Assembly: GCF_021462225.1 (NCBI RefSeq)
Contig: NC_061797.1
Location: forward strand, 33,692,147-33,756,146
DNA from: Girardinichthys multiradiatus
Taxonomy: Eukaryota > Chordata > Actinopteri > Cyprinodontiformes > Goodeidae
Length of the DNA: 64,000 nt
Direction: 5' to 3'
Below the pieces are notes generated by a model. The model did not search any database. It saw only the letters and a program-made list of their open reading frames with translations, and was not told where the DNA came from. The translations under genes were made by a program, and so were the position numbers. How positions within the stretch are numbered: the stretch's first letter is position 1; each line of letters begins with the position of its first letter. Of this stretch, positions 1 through 11,138 are shown piece after piece.

Positions 1-320
1 AAATGTACTCACTAAATATTAATTTGAATTTTCACACATAACCAAAAATATTGCTGAATCATAAAAAACGTAGCGCTTAAATTTAAAAGTAAAAGAGTAA
101 TAATACCCAAAGTGCACATCTGTATTACCTGGGACTGATTACTTGTGCATGTGGACTGGGCAGGTCAGTTGGCAGGTCTTCTACAGTGGTTGTTTTGGTA
201 ATATTACTGCAAGTACATGCATACACTGTGCACACCTCCACCTGAAGCACACATTATAAAAGATGACATAAAAAGTATTTGGCAGAAATGTTGTGTTTTA
301 TATAGCATTTGATTGAATAC

Positions 321-523
321 TTGTATATTGTAGACTGTAAAAGGCAGCAAGTTCCCCAGAAGGTATGAACCAGAGCTGTTGTCTACACTGCCATGAAGAC
401 GATCATTAACATAGATGCTGTAACCAGTAACTGCTCCGTTGGTTCGATAAGGAGGGAACCAGAGGACACGTGTCGTGCTGCTATTTACTGGAACCACTTC
501 AGGAGCAGACATCCCTTCTGGCT
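321..523 (-). CDS. ush2a: ush2a exon E16: most of FN3 j
   Basis: The acceptor is ctttcag and the donor is gtattc (not a strong consensus). Two bases complete a Glu codon and the exon ends in phase 0. It reads EPEGMSAPEVVPVNSSTTRV, then WFPPYRTNGAVTGYSIYVND and LLPFTVYNIQ. In mammals the next exons lead into the usherin Cys-rich insertion, which is beyond position 1. Confidence 0.94.
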
Positions 524-724
524 CTGAAAGAGGCATAAGAGGAACACATAAAAAAGTAATTCATTGAAGAAAAATAACATGTAACAAAATGAAAGGTGAC
601 TATCCAAAAATGTTTTTGTAGAATCTGTAGTATCAATAAATCCTCCAGTTCTGATCTAAACTAGCAGATATGCCAATGAGTGAAGGAGGATTTATTGATT
701 CTACAGGGTTAAGCAAAAGTATGA

Positions 725-1376
725 ATACCCATTCACCTTTTTTTTTGTCACCGTACAACCACAAACTACAATATACTTTATTGGGATGTGTGATGGAAAA
801 GCACAAAGAAGCCCATACTTGTGAAATGGAAAGAAAATCTTTTCAACATTTAAAAAAAAATAAAAATCTTGAAAGTGAGGCATACATTTGATTTCAGCCT
901 AATTTACTCTGATACTTTCAAATAAAATACAGTGCCACCAACTGCCTTCAGAGGTAATCTAATAAGACCAAATGTGTGTGATTTAATCTCGGTATAAAAA
1001 CAGTTAAGAACACAGATAATTGTTCAATACATCTCCAAAAAATGGAAGGAGTATGGCACAACTGCAACCTGCCAAGACATGACAGTCCACCTAAACTGAC
1101 AAGTCAGGCAAAGACAACTCTGGAGCTGTAGAGAGCCACGGCTCAGGAGGAGAACCTGCTGAAAGCACACCTATTAGCTCTGCACTTCACAAATGTGAAC
1201 TTTATGGAAGAATGGCAAGAGAGCCAAAAAAGTCAAATTTACAGTTTGCCAAAGAATAGGGACACAGTAAACATGTGAAAGAAGATGCTCTTGTCAGATG
1301 AGATTGAAGCTCAGCTATTTGGCGTACATGCAGAATGCTATGTTTGGCAGAAAATGAACACTGTACAATGCTCATC
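725..1376 (+). mobile_element. Tc1/mariner relic, left part (continues at 4109)
   Basis: Bases near 745-775 (gtacaaccacaaac...) resemble the inner inverted repeat of a common fish Tc1 family. From about 1030 to 1370 the sequence follows the transposase region of the same family (aaaatggaaggagtatggca, ctaaactgacaag, gaagatgctcttgtcagatg, tatgtttggcagaaaatgaa). It has many stops and is clearly decayed. It breaks off exactly at the 6-bp duplication ctcatc (1371-1376) and resumes at 4103. Confidence 0.7.
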
Positions 1377-1444
1377 TATGGATCTAAATTGGGGCCATAA
1401 AGTTTGTTCAAAAGAAAAACATCTGAACATGAAAACTTATTTTG

Positions 1445-1478
<34 letters not shown>

Positions 1479-1479
1479 A
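1445..1479. repeat. (CA)n microsatellite
   Basis: A run of CA dinucleotides with one TA interruption directly abuts the left end of the composite Tc1 element at 1480. Confidence 0.9.
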
Positions 1480-2468
1480 CAGGGGTTGGACAATGAAACT
1501 GAAACACCTGTCATTTTAGTGTGGGAGGTTTCATGGCTAAATTGGACCAGCCTGGTAGCCAGTCTTCATTGATTGTACATTGCACCAGTAAGAGCAGAGT
1601 GTGAAGGTTCAATTAGCAGGGTAAGAGCACAGTTTTGCTCAAAATATTGAAATGCACACAAAATTATGGGTGACATATCAGAGTTCAAAAGAGGACAAAT
1701 TGTTGGTGTACGTCTTTCTGGCGCATCTGTGACCAAGACAGCAAGTCTTTATGATGTATCAAGAGCAAAACAGTCTTGAAGGAGTTCCCAAAGATGCTTA
1801 GCACTTGATGGCCCTTTTGCCTTCACTCTGCGGTCCAGCTCACCCCAAACCATACTGTGAAGGCCAGGTCAGCTGGCGCAGCTACCCATCACTCTCCTTC
1901 TTGTTCATATAGCCCTTACACAGCCTGGAGGTGTGTTTGGGGTCATTGTCCTGTTGAAAATGGAATAGTAAGCCGATGCTGTGGTAGCCATGCTGGTTCA
2001 GTATGTCTTCAATTTTGAATAAATCCCCAACAGTGTCACCAGCAAAGCACCCCCACACCATCATACCTCCTCCTCCATGCTTCATGGTGGGAACCAAGCA
2101 TATAGACTCCATCCGTTCACCTCTTCTGCGCCGCACAAAGACACAGTGGTTGGAACCAAAGATCTCAAACTTGGACTCATCAGACCAAAGCACAGATTTC
2201 CACTGGTCTAATGTCCATTCCTTGTCTTCTTTAGCCCAAACAAGTCTCTTCTGCTTGTTGCCTGTCCTCAGCAGTGGTTTCCTAGCAGCTATTTTGAGCA
2301 ATATTTTGAGCAAAACTGTGCTCTTACCCTGCTAATTGAACCTTCACACTCTGCTCTTACTGGTGCAATTTGCTATCAATGAAGACTAGCTACCAGGCTG
2401 GTCCAATTTAGACATGAAACCTCACACACTAAAATGACAGGTGTTTCAGTTTCATTGTCCAACCCCTG
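1480..2468. mobile_element. Composite Tc1 element: inverted family-A ends around family-B transposase debris
   Basis: The left arm (1480 to about 1765) starts caggggttggacaatgaaac and follows the 5' part of the Tc1 copy at 30325. The right arm (about 2290-2468) is the same 5' end in inverted orientation, giving roughly 180 bp of matching inverted repeat. The middle (about 1769-2289) is minus-strand transposase of a different, salmonid-type Tc1. A TA follows the right end at 2469-2470; the left flank is CA repeat, so the TA duplication is not confirmed. Confidence 0.75.
1882..2289 (-). pseudogene. Tc1-like transposase fragment (family B, salmonid type)
   Basis: The minus frame reads ARKPLLRTGNKQKRLVWAK, LWSDESKFEIFGSN (first catalytic Asp), then MKHGGGGMMVWGCFAGDTVG and QQDNDPKHTS (second Asp). 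Homology continues to about 1769 out of frame. The N-terminal DNA-binding domain is absent, and about 20 residues between the HGYHS and FQQDN blocks are missing. It sits between two inverted ends of another Tc1 family. Confidence 0.8.
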
Positions 2469-2775
<307 letters not shown>

Positions 2776-3332
2776 TGCTATGAATCATATAAATAAAGGT
2801 TGTCCTTAACAGGTTGATATGGCATAGTTTAGGGCACAATGATCCAGAAAAATATCAGCGCCCCAGAAACTGTCGCCTCTTGCGTACTTGATGTCGCGCT
2901 CGCCCTGCGTCTGTGCGGTTATTAAAAACTAAACATTCACAAAATAATAAATGCTTAAGCCAGCGGTCCCCTGGGGATTTCCTCGGTTGCCCCGTATGCC
3001 AGTTTGACCCTGGCTGTGAGTCACTTCACAAAAGACCTTTAAGACCAAATACATTTTAATCAAAAATGTGCCAGGAACCGAAACCTGAGTCCAGTCCATG
3101 TGAAAACAAGTCCAGGCTTAATTATGCAAGGATATTCCGAAAATACTGGCTCGTTTCGCATCTGGTTTCATTCTTGCCGCTTACTCTGGCAGTTCTTTTG
3201 CTTTATGTTGAGAGCATGGGAAATCTCCAACACGGACTTAAAATGCTGTGCAAATTCACGTAAGCTGCTTCTATCGGTGAAGCATGTTATCTTTCAAAAC
3301 CAATCACATATATATAGAATATCGATGATGTA

Positions 3333-3614
3333 CTTGTACTCGTACTCGTCATCTTCCGCTTTATCCGGGACCGGGTCGCGGGGGCAGCAGACTCAGCAGA
3401 GACGCCCAGACGTCCCTCTCCCCAGACACCTCCTCCAGCTCCTCCAGGGGGAGCCCAAGGCGTTTCCAGGCCAGCCGAGAGACATAGTCCCTCCAGCGTG
3501 TCCTGGGTCGTCCCCTGGGCCTCCTCCCGGTGGTACGTGCCTGGAACACCTCCCGAGGAAGGCGTCCAGGAGGCATCCGGTATAGATGCCCGAGCCACCT
3601 CAACTGGCTCCTCT
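3333..3614 (-). mobile_element. 5'-truncated Rex3/RTE-like LINE tail
   Basis: The minus strand reads the C-terminal end of the LINE polyprotein: MRWLGHLYRMPPGRLPREVF, then GRRPRGRPRTRWRDYVSRLA and LSLLPPRPGPG. The same C-terminus is seen at 8934-9122 and 49578-49750. The string cgatgatgta occurs at both edges (3323-3332 and 3615-3624), a likely 10-bp target duplication, though part of the right copy may be LINE sequence. Inserted inside the IS3EU-like element. Confidence 0.85.
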
Positions 3615-3948
3615 CGATGATGTATTACAGATAATTCCAGTTCCCATGGTCCCTGAATGCAACAGCTGGGAATATGTTGTTCAGCCGCGTGTTGAGCTGT
3701 CAGTCATGATTCCGCACCCGTGTGATCTGAGGCGCTGCCCTCCATGCCAAAACAGGGCCAGAAGTTTGAAGCCGAAAAAAAAAAATCAGCAAGTTCGAAA
3801 AAAAACTTGAATCTGAAAAGTAGTTTTGAACTTTTTTTTCCAGTTTCATATCTGGTTTTTTTTTTCAGTTGCAAATCGTTTTTTCCAGTTTTCACATGTT
3901 TTGAGGGGAGGTTCAAAATAATTTTTCAGGTTCAAATGTTTTTCTTTT

Positions 3949-4069
3949 GAACAAACTTTTATTTTTCAGGTTCAAGTTTTTTTTTTTTTGAACAAACTTT
4001 TATTTTTCAGGTTTAAATTGTTTTCATTTGAACAAACTTTTATTTTTCAGGTTCAAATTTGTTGCGTTT
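3949..4069. repeat. Three ~40-bp tandem units inside the right end of the IS3EU-like element
   Basis: Units starting gaacaaacttttatttttca begin at 3949, 3990 and 4030, and a fourth copy of the first 11 bases begins the terminal repeat at 4070. Spacing is 40-41 bp. A single matching unit in inverted orientation lies at 1399-1445 on the left end. More degenerate units extend back towards 3800. Such subterminal arrays are often transposase-binding sites; here that is inference. Confidence 0.75.
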
Positions 4070-4102
4070 GAACAAACTTTATGGCCCCAATTTAGCTCCA
4101 TA

Positions 4103-4320
4103 CTCATCACACTAAACATACTGCGCCAGTGGGGATACAGGGTGGTGGCAGCATCATGGTGTGGTACGCTTTTATTTATTAGCGAGAGGCAAGAAGGTCA
4201 GAGTCAATGGGAACATGAATGAAGCTACTGTAAATACAGTACACTAGATGAAAACTTGTTAGAAGCTGGAAAAGACTTTAGGGCGGAGGTTAATCACGAC
4301 TTGAAGAATGGACAGATACT
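4103..4320 (+). mobile_element. Tc1/mariner relic, right part
   Basis: It continues the relic at 725-1376 after the insertion. The segment ggtggtggcagcatcatgg at 4141-4159, the gtcagagtcaatgggaacatg stretch and the aaaagactttagggcggagg stretch follow the transposase order of the same fish Tc1 family. The rest of the catalytic domain and the right terminal repeat are not recognisable. Confidence 0.7.
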
Positions 4321-5803
4321 GTTATCTCTACAGATGAATACCACCAATTTTAATTTGTAAAATATATTAAAAAACATGCATCAGTTTAATTTCAAATCTA
4401 TCCTACTCTGTATTGGAGATGGAATAACATTTTACTTTGTGGTCGAAAAAAATGACTTATTGAGCAATGATGTGCAGGAATCATGCTGCAAGGAATTCAA
4501 AATGAGAGGGAACATTCAAACAAAGGAAATGACAGATCTACAAGGTCAGTTGGTGTGAAAAAGGTAATCATGCAGACTTCATGTATTATTTTAAGTGAAA
4601 ATATAGTTGGCTATGAAATGTTAACTCAATTCATCTGCTGCCAAAGCACTTACCTGAACCCAACCCACCGCCCTACATTCAATTTACTGCAGAATGGCAT
4701 TATCTGTGCAAAGCTGAACACTGAGCTTCCTTCTCTGCACACACAGACATGTACGTGTATTTTTCTTGCCAATTAGCCCTGATGTTAGCATTGCCCTATA
4801 GATTGCAGGCCACGTTAGGATGGTTGGTAGGGTTGAACTACATTAGTTAAAATATATTAGGCCTCTTAGGTGCATGCGTGTGTGCACACTCTTATAGCTG
4901 TAAAATAATGAAATTACCTCAAGAGCCCTCTCAGTTAAACGAGCCACGCTTTGCCTTTAGCGCTTAATGATTTTATAATGTTTTTAATGCACTTTTTATT
5001 ATACAGCTTAGATTAGAGAGAAGGAAGGAGCCCTCTGACATATGATATACCTAGACAGGATAGGAAAGGTGATGGATAAAAATGACAAAGATGGCTGTAC
5101 ACAGTTACTGAGAGGGAAGTGAACACTTAAATATAAAACATGGCAGAAAGTGGCCCAAGATTTATAATCATATAGAGGAAAACTGTAGAGAGGTATAAAT
5201 AATTGAACAATAGGTTCTGGGAGTTTTATTGGAACATATCAATATTTCCAAAAAATATATTTTTTATGCATATAATTATCAATCAACTTTATCAGTGTTA
5301 CTGCAAAAACAGGTTTAGAATTCACTACAGATTGCATATTTTGGAATAGGTTTTCCATTCGAACATGCCAAAATTCATGAGAAATGTATTATATTTTGTT
5401 AGTGTCAAAAAATTTCTGTTGAGTTGTAAAGGACACTGCCATCTTGCTTCAGAGGTAGAATATGGCTTGATTGTACAGAAGCACGAGCGCAGTTTTTGTG
5501 TGTTTGTGCATGGTGCAAACAAGCATTTTACAGCACCTTGAATCAGTCTCACACACACTTTGTATTGATTTCATGCCTCACTACATGATGTTTAACATCC
5601 CCTGTGAAGCAAAATGTTGCAGAGAAATACATGTTAACCCAAACACCTCTCATGAATGTAATGTGAAGATCCACTATTCATTAAATTTATACATAAACAA
5701 AAAAGAAAAATGAAATGATTACACCACTACATATGGATATTAACATTTTATAATAGTAGGTTGTTTTAAATTAGTCAATATTTATAGTGTTATTTCTTCC
5801 TAC

Positions 5804-6013
5804 CTCCATCAGGTGTGGTGACGTTAACCATTGCTTTAGTTGTATTATGTGCACCATTGAACACCTGCAGTGATATCAGATATGTTGTACTAGGCCAAAG
5901 GTCTCCTATCACAGTAGACATAACCTCAGGCCCATAAGCCAACAGCGGGCCTGACTTGGAAGACTTGATGGTGAGAAAGAATGATTCCACCTCTCCCTGC
6001 AGGTCCTGTAGAG
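5804..6013 (-). CDS. ush2a: ush2a exon E15: rest of FN3 i
   Basis: The acceptor is ttttcag and the donor is gtagga after codons GAT GGA G. Two bases complete a Ser codon and the exon ends in phase 1. It reads LQDLQGEVESFFLTI, then LISLQVFNGAHNTT and NVTTPDG. DLQGEVE and VFNGAHN-type strings are conserved in usherin. Confidence 0.94.
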
Positions 6014-6701
6014 CTGAAAAATACAACAAGAGAGTAAGGGTGAGGGATCAGTTAAATGAAATAAAAATTTTCTATCTAAAACTTCACTTCTGAAATTTCT
6101 TGAGTTAAAATTTATTACACAAATTAACTATGATAGTGATGCATGAAGGTTTTTGATTAATTTATCTGACTGAAAAGGTTGATAAGGAGCACACAGTTAA
6201 ATGAATGAGATCAAAATGTTCGTTCAACAATTCATATGCAAGTTTCAAATTTATCTTATGTTATATGAGCACTCGTTGGCTTAAACCTAATATTCAAGGT
6301 TGATCAGGATAAAATATACCTTAGTTTCACGACTGGATTTGTTTTTGACCCTCATTCGGCTGGAAAACTCAAAAGAAACTGGGCTGCCACAACTGGTGTA
6401 AAACCAAATAATGCTGAATGATGATGATTAATAATAATTCATCAACAGAAATGTTTTTTAAATAATTTAAAACAATGACTTTTTTGTGCTTTCCAAAACT
6501 TTTTAACAAAAAGATGTGCAGAGTAGCACCTGGCTACAATCTGAAGGGGCTGCACATGTGAATGTGTGTTTGCATTTTACAGATGATCTGCTGTAAAATA
6601 GTGAGAGTTCAAATATCAAATATTTATGAAGGAAGACCTCTACTGGATGTAATGTTTGTGTTTAAGAGAGTGTGATGTGAACAGAGAATAGGTAATCTTA
6701 C
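6014..6701 (-). other. ush2a: ush2a intron E14/E15
   Basis: 688 bp of AT-rich intron. I see no repeat family, RNA gene or conserved block in it. Confidence 0.8.
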
Positions 6702-6865
6702 AAGGTTTATTCCAGTTGACTTGTACAGCTGTGTGATTGATAGCATGAGCAGACAAAGTAGGAGGTTTGAGGGGAACCCCTGCCATGGTCACTGCAGTAA
6801 CAATATCTCCAGAAGTGTAGCCCACATCATTATAAACCGTGAGCTGGTACTGGTAATAGGTGAAT
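6702..6865 (-). CDS. ush2a: ush2a exon E14: end of FN3 h and start of FN3 i
   Basis: The acceptor is ctccacag and the donor is gtaaga; one base completes an Arg codon and one base is left over. It reads FTYYQYQLTVYNDVGYTSGD, then VPLKPPTLSAHAINHTAVQV and NWNKP. The domain junction falls inside the exon. Confidence 0.94.
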
Positions 6866-7022
6866 CTGTGGAGAGACAAAATGATGCTCTTGATGCATGT
6901 GTGAATTATAACATTAACTGTCTTCCAGTGATGTCAATATCTCAGTTTATATTCAATTCAACTCAGTGAATTAATACAGGATCGATTCACAACAAATGCC
7001 GCCTCAAGGCTATTTACAAAGA

Positions 7023-9157
7023 CTCCCTTGTTCTGCTGGGGGACTTCAACGCTTACGTTGGCAATGACAGTGACACCTGGAGGGGTGTAGTTGGGAGGAA
7101 TGGCCCTCCCGTTATGAACCCGAGTGGTGTTTTGTTATTGGACTTTTATGCTCATCATGGATTGTCCATTGCTAACACCATGTTCAAGCATAAGGGTGTC
7201 CATATGTGCTCTTGGCACCAGGACACCCTAGGCCGCAGTTCGATGATCGACTTTGTTGCCGTGTTATCTGATCTGCGGCCGCATGTCTTGGACACTCTGG
7301 TGAAGAAGGGAGCGGAGCTTTCCACTGACCACTACCTGGTGGTGAGCTGGCTCCGATGGTGGGGAAGGATGCCGGTCAGACCTGGCAGACCCAAACGAAT
7401 CTTGAAGGTCTGCTGAGAATGCCTTGCAGAGTCTCCCGTGAGGCGGAGCTTCAACTCCCACCTCTGGGAGAGCTTGAAACACATTCTGGGGGAGGTGGGG
7501 GACATTGAGTCCGAGTGGGCCATGTTCCGAACCTCCATTGCAGAGGCGGCTTACCGGAGCTGTGGTCGCAAGGTTGCCGGTCATGGTGGAAATCCTTGAA
7601 CCTGCTGGTGGACCCCAGCAGTGAGGGATGCTGTCAGGCTGAAGGAGTCCTACCATCCAGCGTCTTGAGAGGGAAGAGGTCCAACACCAACACTGTTTAC
7701 AGTGGGGATGGTGTGCTGCTGACCTCGACTCGGGAAGTTGTGGGTCGGTGGGCAAAGTACTTCGAAGACCTCCTCAATCCCACCGGAATCTCTTCCACTG
7801 AGGAAGCGAAGCCTGGAACCTTGGGGCGGGCTCTCCAATCTCTGGAGCTGAGGTCACCCTGGGGGTGAATGAGATTCGCCCGGAGTTCCTTAAGGCTCTG
7901 GATGTTGTGGGGTTGTGTTGGTTAACGCGACTCTGCAGCATCGCGTGGACATCAGAGGCAGTTCCACTGGATTGGCAGACCGGGGTGGTGGTCCCCCTAT
8001 TCAAAAAGGGGGACCGTAGAGTGTGTTCCAACTATAGGGGAGTCACACTCTTAGGCCTCCCTGGTAAGGTCTATTCGGGGGTTCTGGAGAGGAGGGTCTG
8101 TTGGATAGTCGAACCTCGGAATCAGGGAGAGTGTGCTTGGAGAAGGCATTCGACTGTGTCCCTCAGGGAATCCTGTGGGAGGAACTCCGGGAGTATGTGG
8201 TACAAGGCCCTTTGATACGGGCCGTTAAGTCCCTGTACAACCGGTGTCAGAGCTTGGTCCACATTGCGGGCAGTAAGTCGGACTCGTTTCCGGTGAGGGT
8301 TGGACCCCACCAAGGTTGGCCTTTGTCACCCATTCTGTTCATAACTTTTATGGACAGAATTTCTAGGTGCATTGGCCACATCAGCTCAGCTCCCACTGGA
8401 GCAGTTTGCAGCTAAGTGTGAAGCGGCAGGGATGAGAATCAGTGCCTCCAAGTCCGAGGCCATGGTCTTGAGCCTCAGTGCCTTCTCCGGGTCGGGGGGG
8501 GGAGGTCCTGCCTCAAGTGGAGGAGTTCAAGTATCTTGGGGTCTTGTTCACGAATGAGGGAAAAATAGAGTGGGAGATCGATAGACGGATTGGTGCTGCG
8601 TCAGCAGTGATGTGGGCGCTGTGTCGGTCTGTCGTGGTGAAGAGAAACCTGAGCCAAAAAGCGAAGCTCTCGATTTGCCGGTCGATCTACGTTCCTACCC
8701 TCATCTATGGTCATGAGCTTTGGGTCATGACCGGAAGAACGAGATTACGGATACAAGCGGCTGAAATGAGTTTTTTCTGCAGGGTGTCGGGGCTCTCCCT
8801 TAGAGATAGGGTGAGAAGCTCGGTCATCCGGGAGGGACTCAGAGTTGAGCCGCTGCTTCTCCACGTCGAGAGGAGCCAGTTGAAGTGGCTCAGGCATCTG
8901 GTTAGGATGCTTCCTTGACGCTTCTATGGTGAGGTGTTCCAGGCACATCCCACCGGGAGGAGGCCCAGGGGAAGACCCAGGACACGCTCAAGGGACTATG
9001 TTTCTCGGCTGGCCTGGGAACGCCTTGGGATTCCCCCGGACGAGTTGGCCCAAGTGGCTGGGGAGAGAGAAGCCTGGGTCTCTCTGCTTAGGCTGCTGCC
9101 CCCGCAACCCGACCCCAGATAAGCGGAAGACAATGGATGGATGAATGAATGGATACA
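7023..9157 (+). mobile_element. Rex3/RTE-like LINE, 5'-truncated, internally deleted and inactive
   Basis: A non-LTR retrotransposon in the ush2a E13/E14 intron. Frames run in the order endonuclease ([16 protein letters not shown] near 7030, [10 protein letters not shown] near 7320), reverse transcriptase (PLFKKGDRRVCSNYRGVTLL near 8000; PLSPILFITFMDRISR near 8310), thumb (SASKSEAMVL near 8440; YLGVLFTNEG), and C-terminus (GRRPRGRPRTRSRDYVSRLA near 8950). The FADD catalytic box is missing: sequence jumps from DRISR to EQFAAKCEAAGMR. Several frameshifts are present. It ends in short tandem ATGGATGG/AATG repeats (9133-9155), as in Rex3-type elements. Clade name is tentative. Confidence 0.88.
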
Positions 9158-9335
9158 GTAAATTCAATCCCTTCCAATTCTAATAAACCCAGCTATAAAA
9201 CATTGCAGTCAGGTTCAGTTTATGCTAAATGGTACAAAGTTTTCAAAGCCCAGCCAATTGCATTGTGTGATGGACTTTGCAGAAGTCTCTCCAGCTGAAA
9301 GAGCATGAGGCAACAGTGAACAGTTTAGTGCATTA

Positions 9336-10531
9336 AGGGTCTGATCTTCAAAACGCAAACTCTGTCCGCAAAGCTGATCTACAAACGAGGTGCTAATAGG
9401 ATTGAGTGTGTAAAATCAGCGGGACGGTGGGCGCAAACCTTTTAGCGTGTTTGCTTTTATAAATATACAAAACATATGATAATGACCCAAACGTGCAAAT
9501 TTATGGGAGTGGGATGTGCAAATGTAATCCCTTACCACCTTCAATGCGATTTATCAAACCTGAAACGGATTACAGGTGTTGTTTTTGCATCTAGATTTGC
9601 ACGTTTGAAATGCAGGTACTAACTGGGAAAAATGTCTGCTGTCACTGGCGAGAAGGAGGCATAGATTGCAGAGGAATCGGAGTTGGATCAGTTGGATTAC
9701 GTGGTTTTGAATGTGAACATATGCCAGGGGAAGGTTTATACAGTAAAAAAATTATTTTGTGACACCAAACAACAATTGAAACAATTAAACATGTAAATAT
9801 TGGTAAAACTAACAAAACAAATTCAGTAAAATCACTGGAAAATACTTTATTTTTGTGTACAAAAATGTTCGATTCAAATTCTTTGCAGGACAGTTATGTG
9901 ACGCTATGTTTTAAAATTAGCAAAGCAATAATATGCAGATTGCCAACTCTTACAACAAACTACTTTTGTGTTGCTAATATTACGTACAGACTTAAATATT
10001 GTGGCTGTTTATGATAAACTCCAAACTTTTTAAACACATACTCTCAAAACCAAAAGAACAAAGGGAGTCTGAAAAGAAATAAAAGTTCAAGGAAGGCAAA
10101 GCTATAATAAATTGTCTTTGTATAGCCATTATTGATTGGCAAATTTGTAAGCTGCGACCGTTGCGAGTTACGTCGAGCAACACAGTAAACAGGCTGTGCG
10201 CTCTCCTATGGTGCAGACGCAGCACTGATCAGCTGCCCTGAGTGCGCACTGATGGCACATAGTTCTGCCCTCCTGCGCAATAGCCTGTAATCCGATATTT
10301 TTATTAAAAGGCGAAGCAGAATGTAGTCTTTGCTTTACTGGGTCCGTCCGAACCTCAAACATAAAGCATCTGCTCACAAAGCAACTTCAAACTCAGCCTT
10401 TGGCATGCGCAATTACGCACTCAGGGGTGCCCAGCACAAATGAACAGATAGAAGAGATAATCTTGTCAGGGCAGAGGCTGAGATGACAAATCTAGCGCCT
10501 TTTATTTGGGATCTTTGACGATCAGGACCCT
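9336..10531. mobile_element. Harbinger-like non-autonomous DNA transposon
   Basis: The left end (agggtctgatcttcaaa at 9336) and right end (inverse agggtcctgatcgtcaaa at 10514-10531) form imperfect inverted repeats. The left flank is tta. The interior is rich in GCGCAAA-type words and has no transposase. The ends resemble fish PIF/Harbinger MITEs. The expected 3-bp duplication is not conserved on the right (gag), so the assignment is tentative. It interrupts the older repeat at 6945-10620. Confidence 0.6.
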
Positions 10532-10982
10532 GAGTCATTACCTTTGCAGCAATCCCTCATTTTGAGCCTGCATGGGGCGACCTGGGACAGGAAAACTCTT
10601 GTTGTGGAGTTGTGGAGACATATTGCAGATATAACAGTTTTTTCTTCAGTTAACAATGCGACAAATACATTCCTACAGAAAATCCTGCACCGAGAAGAGC
10701 TGACACATCTAAAGGTTGGTCAGCTGATTTTGAAAAGGCGCATAAGGGCCATAGACCCAGAGCAGTTCAGCAAGGATAAAGAAAAAAAGCTGCTACCAAG
10801 TGGTGGACTGAGATTAAGGGATGCTGTGTGAAACAAAAACTATTTAATTCTTTGGGATATTTGCTTAATGTATCTTTGAGCGGTATTAAAAGATCGGCAT
10901 CAGCAGTCACTCCGATCGGCTCTGCACACACTGTTTGCTGCAGCAGTGCCATTTGCTCTAGAGCTCATTCCAGTAATCTCAC

Positions 10983-11138
10983 CTGCTTAGGCCTTTATCT
11001 TCATAGAACAATTTGGTGCCGGAGTAAACATGGAACCAGCGATGGAGATCTTCAGAGGGGGGTGGGGAAGTGGCTGCTAATGTGGGGACCATGGCGACAG
11101 CCAGGGGCTGGTGGGTTTTACGTCTGAGCAACTTGTAT
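10983..11138 (-). CDS. ush2a: ush2a exon E13: second half of FN3 h
   Basis: The acceptor is cccctcag and the donor is gtgaga; one base completes an Arg codon and the exon ends in phase 2. It reads YKLLRRKTHQPLA, then EDLHRWFHVYSGTKLFYED and KGLS. This is nearly collinear with mammalian usherin, but the loop before EDLHRW (VAMVPTLAATSPPP) looks about ten residues longer than the form I recall. Confidence 0.95.

Larger units (their letters stand above)
6945..10620 (+). repeat. Old interspersed repeat of the attcaattca...tttgcagcaatccctcat family, split by two later insertions
   Basis: Three pieces follow the order of the copy at 34185-34560. Bases 6950-7022 hold attcaattcaac and ttcacaacaaatgc...ctcaaggc. 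Bases about 9160-9335 hold attcaatcccttccaattc and gcagtcaggttcag. Bases 10532-10605 hold tttgcagcaatccctcat and ggaaaactc. The gaps are filled by a LINE (7023-9157) and a Harbinger-like element (9336-10531). I do not know the superfamily of this repeat. Confidence 0.65.

Noticed and set aside
7264..7755. 163-codon minus-strand frame
   Set aside because: It is the antisense shadow of the LINE endonuclease region.
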